In this document: positions 54,880-64,000 of the stretch, piece by piece
Layout of the letters: every line of letters starts with the position of its first letter
How positions within the stretch are numbered: position 1 is the stretch's first letter
Program-made: the position numbers and the translations under genes
NCBI RefSeq assembly: GCF_963678635.1
Contig: NC_087062.1
Coordinates: forward strand, 39,975,676-40,039,675
Reading direction: 5' to 3'
Length of the DNA stretch: 64,000 nucleotides
Source: Symsagittifera roscoffensis
Lineage: Eukaryota > Xenacoelomorpha > Acoela > Convolutidae
Notes under the pieces: model-generated
The model's input: the letters and a program-made list of their open reading frames with translations, nothing else
Told to the model about the DNA's origin: nothing
The model's database searches: none

Positions 54880-55606
54880 CTGTGTGCCTAAATATACGCC
54901 TACTCTGTTAGCCGTACCAATCTTCGAAAAAGTCTGTGGGGGGATTTTGAGCTTTTGTGTTCAATGGGTGGAACAGGTTGTGGGAAGCTACTCTGCATAA
55001 GCGGCTATGTGGAAATTTTTCCTCACTCAAAGTTTTGTATTCAATAAAAACAGGTTGTGTGAAGCTGGCCTAATTAAATGGTTACGCTCAATTTTTTATC
55101 ACAAACACTTATGACCCTCGGACATTTTTGATGTTTTCAAAATCTTTTTGTCATTTTTTGAGTTTTCTCGATAATGAGGTTTTCAGGTTCACTAGAGATC
55201 ACGGGTAGTGGAAAACTCCGCTGCATTAGCGGCCAGTCACAAGTTTTTACACCAAAAGTTATCGCCCTCAAAAAAGTTTTTTTTTTGATTTTTTGACTGT
55301 TTTTTTTCCAAATGTTTTGCAGTTTTTATTACTCAAGCAGTGCTTGTGTTATAGTAAAAACTCACTTTTTCCCCAAAAAATTACTCTACCGAATTTCAAA
55401 AGAGTGGTACCAATGGGAACTCCGGCCACTCCCCTGAGTGAATTTTGTGCCCCAATTTTTGGATTTTATAAATTGTCTCAAAAACTACCCACGCAAATTT
55501 GCGATTTGGAGTTCAATGGTTGGAACAGTTTGTTGGAAGCTCCCTGCATAAGCGGCTAGGCCCTTTTTTCTTACACAAAATGCTATGACCCTCATAAAAC
55601 CTCATA
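54880..55606 (+). repeat. Diverged ~168-bp family units
   Basis: Blocks 'GCATAAGCGGCTA', 'AAACTACCCACGCAAATTTG' and 'GGCCACTCCCCTG' in family order, each unit well diverged from the next. Confidence 0.7.
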
Positions 55607-56990
55607 TGACCCCAATATCTGAGGTTTTAATTTCAATGATTGTAATGGGTTTTGGAGGCTCCGATGCTTAAAAGATTACGCTCTTTTTTTTAAATAAAAT
55701 TCATGACCCTCAGAAAAGTCAATTTTTCGATTTTGACCGTTTTTTCAAACCATTTGGCTTTTCTCGAAAACTACCTTCCCAATTCTGAGATTTGGGTTTC
55801 AATAGGTGGAACGGGTTGTGGGGAGCTCACCTGCTGCAGCGGTTACGCTCAATTTTTTTCAGAAAAAAGCTATGACTCTCAGAAAAGTCAATTTTACGAG
55901 TTTTTGACCGTTTTTGGAAACTTACTGATTTTGCTCAAAAAGTACCTCAGCAAAATATGAGGTTTTGGTTTCAATGATTGTAATGGGTCTTGGAGGCTCC
56001 GATGCTTAAAAGATTACGCTCTTTTTTTAAATAAAATTTATGACCCTCAGAAAAGTCAATTTTTCGATTTTTACCGTTTTTTCAAACCATTTGGCTTTTC
56101 TCGAAAACTACCCTCCCAATTCTGAGATTTGGGTTTCAATAGGTGGAACGGGTTGTGGGGAGCTCACCTGCTACAGCGGTTACGCTCAATTTTTTTCAGA
56201 AAAAAGCTATGACTCTCAGAAAAGTCAATTTTACGAGTTTTTGACCGTTTTTGGAAACTTACTGATTTTGCTCAAAAAGTACCCTAGCAAAATATGAGGT
56301 TTTGGTTTCAATGATTGTAATGGGTCTTGGAGGCTCCGATGCTTAAAAGATTACGCTCTTTTTTTAAATAAAATTCATGACCCTCAGAAAAGTCAATTTT
56401 TCGATTTTTACCGTTTTTTCAAACCATTTGGCTTTTCTCGAAAACTACCCTCCCAATTCTGAGATTTGGGTTTCAATAGGTGGAACGGGTTGTGGGGAGC
56501 TCACCTGCTACAGCGGTTACGCTCAATTTTTTTCAGAAAAAAGCTATGACTCTCAGAAAAGTCAATTTTACGAGTTTTTGACCGTTTTTGGAAACTTACT
56601 GATTTTGCTCAAAAAGTACCCTAGCAAAATATGAGGTTTTGGTTTCAATGATTGTAATGGGTCTTGGAGGCTCCGATGCTTAAAAGATTACGCTCTTTTT
56701 TTAAATAAAATTCATGACCCTCAGAAAAGTCAATTTTTCGATTTTGACCGTTTTTTCAAACCATTTGGCTTTTCTCGAAAACTACCCTCCCAATTCTGAG
56801 ATTTGGGTTTCAATAGGTGGAACGGGTTGTGGGGAGCTCACCTGCTACAGCGGTTACGCTCAAATTTTTTCAGAAAAAAGCTATGACTCTCAGAAAAGTC
56901 AATTTTACGAGTTTTTGACCGTTTTTGGAAACTTACTGATTTTGCTCAAAAAGTACCCTAGCAAAATATGAGGTTTTGGTTTCAATGATT
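55607..56990 (+). repeat. 337-bp tandem array, about 4 near-identical copies
   Basis: The same positions recur at 55703, 56040, 56377 and 56714, exactly 337 bp apart. Copies differ at only a few bases. Each 337-bp unit contains two sub-blocks of about 168 bp (one with TGACCCTCAGAAAAGTCAAT, one with TGACTCTCAGAAAAGTCAAT), so it is a dimer of the older family. The matching 85-codon frames in each copy are a consequence of the array. Confidence 0.95.
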
Positions 56991-57620
56991 AGAATGAGTT
57001 GTGGGAAGCTCGGCTGCCTAAATGATTACGCTCAATTTTTCTACACAAAAAGTGTAGACCCTCAAATTAGTCAAATTTTTGTTTTTGTGACTGTTTTTCA
57101 AACTTTTTGACTTTTCTCGAAAACTACCCTCCCAAATCTGAGATTTGGGTTTCAATAGGTGGAACGGGTTGTGGGGAGCTTCCCTGTTATAGCGGTTACG
57201 CTCAAATTTTTTAAGAAAATGCTACGACGCCCCGAAAAATCAATTTGTCGATTTTTGACCGTATTCTCAAACTTTGACTTTTCTCGAAAAACTACCCTCC
57301 CAAATCTGAAATTTTGGTTTCAATAGGTAAAACAGATTTTGGGAAGCTCCCCTGCGTTAGTGGTTGCCCCCAAATTTCTACACAAAAAGTAATGACCCTC
57401 GGAAAAGTCACTTTTTCAATTTTGTGACCATTTTCTGAAACGACTTTTCTGGAAAACTACTCTCCCAAATCTGATAGTTTAGTATCAATCGAACGGACGG
57501 GTTGTAGAGAGCTCCCCTGTTTTAGCGGATACGCTCAGATTTTTTTACACAGAAAGTTATGACCCTCGGAAAAGTCAATTTTACGATTTTGTGACCGTTT
57601 TTCAAACTTTTTGTTTTCTC
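56990..57620 (+). repeat. Diverged ~168-bp family units downstream of the array
   Basis: The same blocks (AACTACCCTCCCAAATCTGA, 'GGTGGAACGGGTTGTGGGGA') with higher divergence than in the 337-bp array. Confidence 0.75.
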
Positions 57621-59320
57621 CCGAAAACTGCCCATCCAAATCTTATCAACGTCTTAAGCATCATTCAACCTAACAAGCTCTTGTTATCACTTCGTTTTTT
57701 AAGAAAACTGAAGTAATTGATGAAATTAACAGATTTTGAAGTCATTAAATTGGGATTTGCTTTTTTTTGCTATATGTCTGTTTTTAAATTACTCTTGTCC
57801 TTCCACATCAATACAAAAATGTCATAAATTATCAACCAGGTATTCCAAGCTTAAGGTGGGTTCTTGTTCCTATTTCATAAAAACAGGTCTGATGAAAATG
57901 TATGGCATCGGTTTTTTTGTGTTTTTGTGATTCGTTTATTGAGACGCTTTGGAAAATTTTCGTTTTTCTCATTAAATACTCTTCCGTTTTTCAAAAGAAT
58001 GGTTTTAATGAGAAGTCCGGCCACTCACTTGTGTTCTTGCTTATTTCCCTTTTCACCTTATCCCACTTTCTGCAGCCTTCGAAAAAGTGTTTAATGGAAT
58101 TTTCGAACCCATTTTTTGAGTTTTATACGTTTTCTCGAAAAGTACCCGAGCAAATCTGCGGTTTTGGGTTCATTGTGTAGAGCAGGCTGTGGGAAGATCC
58201 TCCGCATCAGCGATTAAGCCCAATTTCTGTTACACAAAAATTATAGCACTCGGAAAAGTCGATTTTTCGACTATCATTTGAAACTTTTTGTGTTCTCTCA
58301 AAAACTACCCTCCTGAATCTGAGGTATTGGTTTCAGTGTGAAGAACGGGTTTTGGGAAGCCCCACTTCATAAGCGGTTACGCCTAATTTTTAAAACAAAT
58401 ACTAATGACCCTCGGAAATGTCAATTTATTGCAGTTTTTTTTAGAAGTCAAAAATTTGTGTTAAGCCGTTTTTCTACAATTGTCTTGAAAACTACGATTT
58501 CAAACCTGAAATTTTAGGTTTATTGAAGAAAAATAGGGTTGACCGAAGCTCGTCTGTGTAAGCGCTCACGTTCAATTTTTTTCGCATAGAAAAATTATGG
58601 CCTTCAGAAAAGTCAATGTATTGATTTCTTGTCCTTTTTTTTAATTTTGACTTCTCGAAAACAACTCAATCTGATATCAAAGGTTTAATCAAGGCAGCAG
58701 GTTGTAAGAAGCCTCCGTTTATAAACTGCTACAAATTTAAGTTTGAACAAGAAACATGTTTCTGGGAAAATTCGAAAATTGTAATGTTTCTGGGAAACTT
58801 ACTAATTTTTTTACTCATTTTTTAGTAGAGCAACAACCAAGGTTTTGGGTGAAGCCCAACGCTTAAATTTTTTAAACTACCTATCCCGCATCAGTACAAC
58901 GAATCGAAAAATATCAACCCGGTACCACCAGCTTAACCTGGGCCTCTAGTACCACTTTAGCTTCATGGTATCATGAATCTGTAGCGTAGAGGTAGGGAAG
59001 GAGACCTGCAAGAAAATAAGAGGGTTCGAACCTTGGCAGGGTCGGATGTTTTTAATGATTTTTTCGTATACTAGCTAAAATGCATCTGCTCTATTAATTG
59101 AGGCATGTTAGTTTGTAACTTTTTTTTCAAATTGACTTGTACTACTATTGAGTTATAATTGGCTTGCTTCACTAAGCAATTATGTAGACTCATAATTGGC
59201 GTGCGTCAATTAAGAAATTTTGTAGACTCAGAGTTTTAGCCATTCACTTTTTCCCATTAGCGTTATCGGTCATGTTTTTTTGCTTGTGTATGCGAAGTGC
59301 AACTTGGCCTCTGTGTCAAA
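57420..59320 (+). repeat. Segmental duplication, copy 2 (with 46900-48690)
   Basis: Direct-orientation copy of the intron 11 segment including the SINE-like unit; small indels separate the two. It ends at the tail motif near 59315 and is followed by another mutated 168-bp unit. Confidence 0.8.
58974..59318 (+). mobile_element. tRNA-derived SINE, copy 2
   Basis: A box TAGCGTAGAGG (58982-58992, full consensus match) and B box GGTTCGAACCT (59023-59033). Same body and tail (GAAGTGCAACTTGGCCTCTG) as 48331-48685. Because it lies in the segmental duplication, it was probably copied with that block rather than inserted separately. Confidence 0.75.
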
Positions 59321-59870
59321 AACTACCCTCCCAAATATGAGATTTTTAGTTCAATCGAAAAAACAGATTGCATGAAGCTCTCCTGCCTAGGTGGCTCAAG
59401 TTTTAATTCAAAAAAAAAAATTTGACCCGCGGAAAAGTAAAATTTTGGTTTTTTGTTGGAAGAAATTCTAACTTTTTGACTTGTCACGAAAAGTATCCTC
59501 GCAAATATGAGATTTTAGGTTTAATCAGTAGAATGGGTTTTAAAAAGCTTCCTGGTATAATAGGTTAAATCCAAATTTCCCCACAAAAAAATTTATGGCT
59601 CTTAGAAATTTTAGAAAAGTTATGATTTCTTGTTCGTTTATTGACTTTTTCAGTTTTTCTGGAAAATCATTCAGCCAAATGTGATATCAAGAGTTTAATT
59701 GGGACAATAGGTTTTAGGAAGACTCCGTGCATAAGCGACTACGCCTCAAGTTCTGTCAAAAGTTGTTGTGTCGTTGAAAAAACTCTTTCTCAAAAAAATT
59801 CCTTTCTACGTTTTGAAACTCGCGAGCAGGGAATTTTTCGCGAGCTGGGGAAACTCGTGTAATAGTACGA
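59320..59870 (+). repeat. Diverged ~168-bp family units
   Basis: Blocks 'AAACTACCCTCCCAAATATG', 'CATAAGCGACTACGCCTCAA' and 'TATGGCTCTTAGAAATTTTA' show the family order, strongly diverged. Confidence 0.65.
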
Positions 59871-59880
59871 CTATCATTTT

Positions 59881-62800
59881 TAAGTGTCGATGAACGTAGT
59901 TCAGACTCTTATATATGACGCGATGATTTTGTTTTCACTTTTATTTTTGTGAAAAATCTTATTTGTTTAACGCTCAATTTTAAGTTTTCGCGGTTTGACT
60001 ATTTTTTTTTCAGTTCAGTTCATTTTCTTTGTTAAAAAGAAGGCACACTCCACCATCGAACAGCGAAAATGTAAAGGTCACGAAAACGTGTTTGACCTCT
60101 AGTTTCGACATTGGAATTTGGTTATCGTTTTCTCAGTAAAACTTTTTTTACCTATTGATCCAGTTTTGTCAATTTGGGTTATTTTTATCAGAAAAATTTT
60201 AATCATAAATTGATCTAGAAATTCAAAGATGTTCAAGGTCATGAATTTTTTCTTTGAAGTTCGAATCTTTATTTTTTTCTCAATAAGTACGTTTTTTTTC
60301 TGTTTTCTTGCGTTCATTGACTTTTTTCCAACTGTCTGTTGGCTTTGTTGCTCCAACCTAAGTCGCAGTTATTGGTGCCATTGTTGGGGCACCTTTGTGG
60401 TATTTGGTAGCATATGCTTTGCCATTCGTTAGGTGATCAGTAAACTAAGTTGCTGCGTGTTTGATCCATTATATGAACCGAAGACACTACAGTGCAATAA
60501 TTAAAATTTCAGTTCAGAAATTTTCTTACGCAACACACTGGCATATTTCCTTGAAATGCATAATTTATTCATAATTTGGCTTCATGTTTTCCCATTTGTT
60601 ACATGCAAAGTAGTGTGGACGCCGTCAATTGATTATATTCCAAATTTTTACGTGAAGTTTATTTTTATTTATATCTGGTGCCTGTTTTGCTGCGTAGCAT
60701 TCAAAAATTTTCATGCATATCTAGCTGCTTTATTTTTCACTAATGTTAGTAAATTGTCAAGGCACATGGTGGTGTTGCCAGGACAGAGGGCTAGTGTTTG
60801 CGAAGGCTGTGTTTTTATCAGAAAAGTCATTTTTAAGTGTCGATGAACGTAGTTCAGACTCTTATATATGACACGATGATTTTGTTTTCACTTTTATTTT
60901 TGTGAAAAATCTTATTTGTTTAACGCTCAATTTTAAGTTTTCGCGGTTTGACTTTCTATTTTTTTTTCAGTTCAGTTCATTTTCTTTGTTAAAAAGAAGG
61001 CACACTCCACCATCGAACAGCGAAAATGTAAAGGTCACGAAAACGTGTTTGACCTCTAGTTTCGACATTGGAATTTGGTTATCGTTTTCTCAGTAAAACT
61101 TTTTTTACCTATTGATCCAGTTTTGTCAAATTGGTATATTTTTATCAGAAAAATTTTAATCATAAATTGTTCTAGAAATTCAAAGATGTTCAAGATCATA
61201 ATTTTTTTTCTTTGAAGTTCGAATCTTGATTTTTTTCAATAAGTACGTTTTTTTTCTGTTTTCTTGCGTTCATTGACTTTTTTCCAACTGTCTGTTGGCT
61301 TTGTTGCTCCAACCTAAGTCGCAGTTATTGGTGCCATTGTTGGGGCACCTTTGTGGTATTTGGTAGCATGTGCTTTGCCATTCGTTAGGTGATCAGTAAA
61401 CTAAGTTGCTGCGTGTTTGATCCATTATATGAACCGAAGACACTACAGTGCAATAATTAAAATTTCAGTTCAGAAATTTTCTTACGCAACACACTGGCAT
61501 ATTTCCTTGAAATGCATAATTTATTCATAATTTGGCTTCATGTTTTCCTATTTGTTACATGCAAAGTAGTGTGGACGCCGTCAATTGATTATATTCCAAA
61601 TTTTCACGTGAAGTTTATTTTTATTTATATCTGGTGCCTGTTTTGCTGCGTAGCATTCAAAAATTTTCAAGCATATCTAGCTGCTTTATTTTTCACTAAT
61701 GTTAGTAAATTGTCAAGGCACATGGTGGTGTTGCCAGGACAGAGGGCTAGTGTTTGCGAAGTCTGTGTTTTTATCAGAAAAGTCATTTTTAAGTGTCGAT
61801 GAACGTAGTTCAGACTCTTATATATGACGCGATGATTTTGTTTTCACTTTTATTTTTGTGAAAAATCTTGTTTGTTTAACGCTCAATTTCAAGTTTTCGC
61901 GGTTTGAGTTTCGATTTTTTTTCAGTTCATTTCCTTTGTTAAAAAGAAGGCACACTCCCCCATCAAACAGCGAACGTGTAAAGGTCACGAAAACGTGTTT
62001 GGTCAATTTGAGTTATTTTTATCAGAAAAGTTTTAATCATACATTTTTCTAGAAATTAAAGATGTTCAAGGTCATGAATTTTTTTCTTTGAAGTTTGATT
62101 TTTTTTTCATTAAGTACGTTTTTTTTCTGTTTTCTTGCGTTCATTGACACTTTTCCAACAGTCTGTTGGCTTTGTTGCTCTAACCTAAGTCACAGTTATT
62201 GGTGCCATTGTTGGGGCACCTTTGTGGTATTTGGTAGCATGTGCTTTGCCATTCGTTAGGTGATCAGTAAACTAAGTTGCTGCGTGTTTGATCCATTATA
62301 TGAACCGAAGACACTACAGTGCAATAATTAAAATTTCAGTTCCGAAATTTTCTTACGCAACACACTGGCATCTTTCCTTGAAATGCATAATTTATTAATG
62401 ATTTGGATTCATGTTTTCCCATTTGTTACATGTAAAGTAGTGTGGACGCCGTCAGTTGATTATATTCCAAATTTTTACGTGAAGTTTATTTTTATTTATA
62501 TCTGGTGCCTGTTTTGCTGCGTAGCACTCAAAACAATTTAAGCATATCTAGCTGCTTTATTTTTCACTAGTGTTAGTAAATTGTCAAGGCACATGGTGGT
62601 GTTGCCAGGACAGAGGGCTAGTGTTTGCGAAGTCTGTGTTTTTATCAGAAAAGTCATTTTTAAGTGTCGATGAACGTAGTTCAGACTCTTATATATGACG
62701 CGATGATTTTGTTTTCACTTTTATTTTTGTGAAAAATCTTGTTTGTTTAACGCTCAATTTTAAGTTTTCGCGGTTTCACTTTCGATTTTTTTTCTGTTCC

Positions 62801-63593
62801 TTTACTTTGTTAAAAAAAAGGCACACTCCCCCATCGAACAGCGAAAGTGTAAAGGTCACGAAAACGTGTTTGACCTCTAGTTTCGACAGTGGAATTTGAT
62901 TATCGTTTTTTTAGTAAAAGTTTTTTTACCTATTGATCCAGTTTTGTCAATTTGGGTTATTTTTATCAGAAAAATTTTAATCATAAATTGATCTAGAAAT
63001 TCAAAGATGTTCAAGGTCATGAATTTTTTCTTTGAAGTTCGAATCTTTATTTTTTTCTCAATAAGTACGTTTTTTTCTGCTTTCTTGTGTTCATTGACAC
63101 TTTCCAACAGTCTTTTGGCTTTGTTGCTCCAACCTAAGTCGCAGTTATTGGTGCCATTGTTGGGGCACCTTTGTGTTATTTGGTAGCATGTGCTTTGACA
63201 TTCGTTAGGTGATAAGTAAACTAAGTTGCTGCGTGTTTGATACATTATATGAACCGAAGACACTACAGTGCAATAATTAAAATTTCAGTTCAGAAATTTT
63301 CTTACGCAACACACTGGCATATTTCGTGGAAATGCATAATTTATTCATGATTTGGCGTCATGTTTCCCAATTTGTTACATGCAAAGTAGTGTGGACGCCG
63401 TCTGTTGATTATATTCCAAATTTTTACGTGAAGTTTTTTTTCATTTATATCTGGTGCCTGTTTTGCTGCGTAGCATTCAAAAAGTTTTAAGCATATCTAG
63501 CTGCTTTATTTTTCACTAGTGTTAGTAAATTGTCAAGGCACATTGTGGTGTTGCCAGGACAGAGGGCTAGTGTTTGCGAAGTCTCTGTGTTTT
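59881..63593 (+). repeat. Tandem array of ~950-bp units, 4 copies plus partial
   Basis: Units start TAAGTGTCGATGAACGTAGT at 59881, 60834, 61790 and 62661, and a mutated start is at 63594; periods are 953, 956, 871 and 933 bp. Unit 3 is short because it lacks about 80 bp (GACCTCTAG to CCAGTTTTGTCAA). Each unit holds a dispersed-family core, a GGTGCC...GGCACC hairpin and a 'GTGGTGTTGCCAGGACAGAG' block. The hydrophobic 96-codon frame in units 1 and 2 is broken in later units. Confidence 0.92.
60374..60393. repeat. GGTGCC/GGCACC hairpin repeated in each array unit
   Basis: A perfect 6-bp stem with an 8-nt loop. The same hairpin is at about 61330, 62202 and 63149, and in the related sequence at 46287 with a different loop. 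Confidence 0.65.
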
Positions 63594-63900
63594 TAAGAGG
63601 CGATGAACGTATTTCATACGCTTATATAGGTCGCGATGATTTTCTCGTTTTTTGCAGGCTCAAGTTTATTTTCTTGCGATTGACTTTTGATTTCATTTGA
63701 AGTACAGTTCATTTCCGTTGTTTAATAGGAAGGCGAAGTCCCCTACCGAACAGCGAAACTGTAAAGGTCACTCAAAACGTGATTGATGTCTAGTTTCGAA
63801 AATGAGAAATTGGTTTCAAGATTTTCCAGCGAAATAAAGATTTTATTTATTGATCCGGTTTTTAAAGTAGCCAAGCGTAGTGTATCAAATTTTTTCATTT
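63594..63900 (+). repeat. Further dispersed-family copy after the array
   Basis: Starts GATGAACGTATTTCATACGC and CTTATATAGGTCGCGATGAT, then 'GTAAAGGTCACTCAAAACGT' and 'TTTATTGATCCGGTTTTTAA'. More diverged than the array units; continues into mutated 168-bp sequence at the window end. Confidence 0.7.
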
Positions 63901-64000
63901 TCTCAAATATTAAATGCACAAATCTGAGATGAAGGTTTTAATCAAATCAACAAATCTTGGGGATCTCACCTTCTCAAGCAGTTATTTCCTCAATAGAATA

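Larger units (their letters stand above)
54704..64000 (+). other. Intron 14 (start), continues past the window
   Basis: The donor GTAGGC is at 54704. No acceptor followed by pore or S6 coding sequence is found before 64000; the whole 9.3 kb is repeats. Confidence 0.75.

Noticed and set aside
55703..56971. Four identical-looking 85-codon proteins in a row
   Set aside because: They follow the 337-bp array exactly and have no domain; a length of 337 is not a multiple of 3, so a continuous repeated protein is impossible.
60556..61802. Repeated hydrophobic 96-codon frame
   Set aside because: Present in array units 1 and 2 but broken by stops in unit 3; no sign of coding constraint.
59881..63900. 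CRISPR-like array
   Set aside because: Units are about 950 bp with no short repeat-spacer pattern, and the genome is eukaryotic.

Overview
The window is intron-rich, AT-rich animal nuclear DNA. It is dominated by one split gene on the + strand. Fourteen coding exons between 2342 and 54703 join in frame with GT-AG introns and encode the first 1066 residues of a TRPA1-like cation channel: an acidic N-terminus, about 16-17 ankyrin repeats, a pre-S1 linker and membrane segments S1 to S5. The pore helix, S6 and C-terminus are not in the window; intron 14 starts at 54704 and runs past its end. I cannot name the species. A TRPA1-type channel, introns up to 18 kb, non-LTR retrotransposons, tRNA-derived SINEs and a Helitron-like pair fit an invertebrate animal.

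Almost everything else is mobile or repetitive DNA inside the introns or just upstream. Upstream (1-2341) there is a 70-bp minisatellite and a decayed LINE endonuclease piece. Intron 1 (2630-13977) holds a 0.56-kb foldback element, a Helitron-like element, a LINE fragment, a degenerate GATG tract and several dispersed repeats. Intron 2 (14141-32073) is almost entirely one 17,067-bp element (14535-31601). It is flanked by a perfect 6-bp duplication (TCAATT), has inverted arms of about 4 kb with matching CATC/GATG satellite tracts, and has a centre built from repeated copies of a smaller inverted-repeat unit. Its size, AG/CT ends and 6-bp duplication recall Polinton/Maverick elements, but I recognise none of their genes in it.

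Introns 4 and 10 hold two more decayed LINEs, both antisense to the channel gene. Introns 6, 7, 11 and 14 carry a dispersed family of about 0.4-1 kb that is also tandemly arrayed (4 copies of about 950 bp at 59881-63593). Introns 11 and 14 share a segmental duplication of about 1.85 kb that includes a SINE, and both carry a satellite-like family of about 168 bp, which intron 14 has amplified as a very uniform 337-bp tandem array. Intron 13 is mostly a second copy of the Helitron-like element.

The window therefore shows a conserved sensory-channel gene whose coding sequence looks intact while its introns have been inflated by many unrelated elements. I found no second complete protein-coding gene, no rRNA and no functional tRNA. 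Boundaries given for repeats are by eye and approximate, unless a terminal motif or target-site duplication is named.
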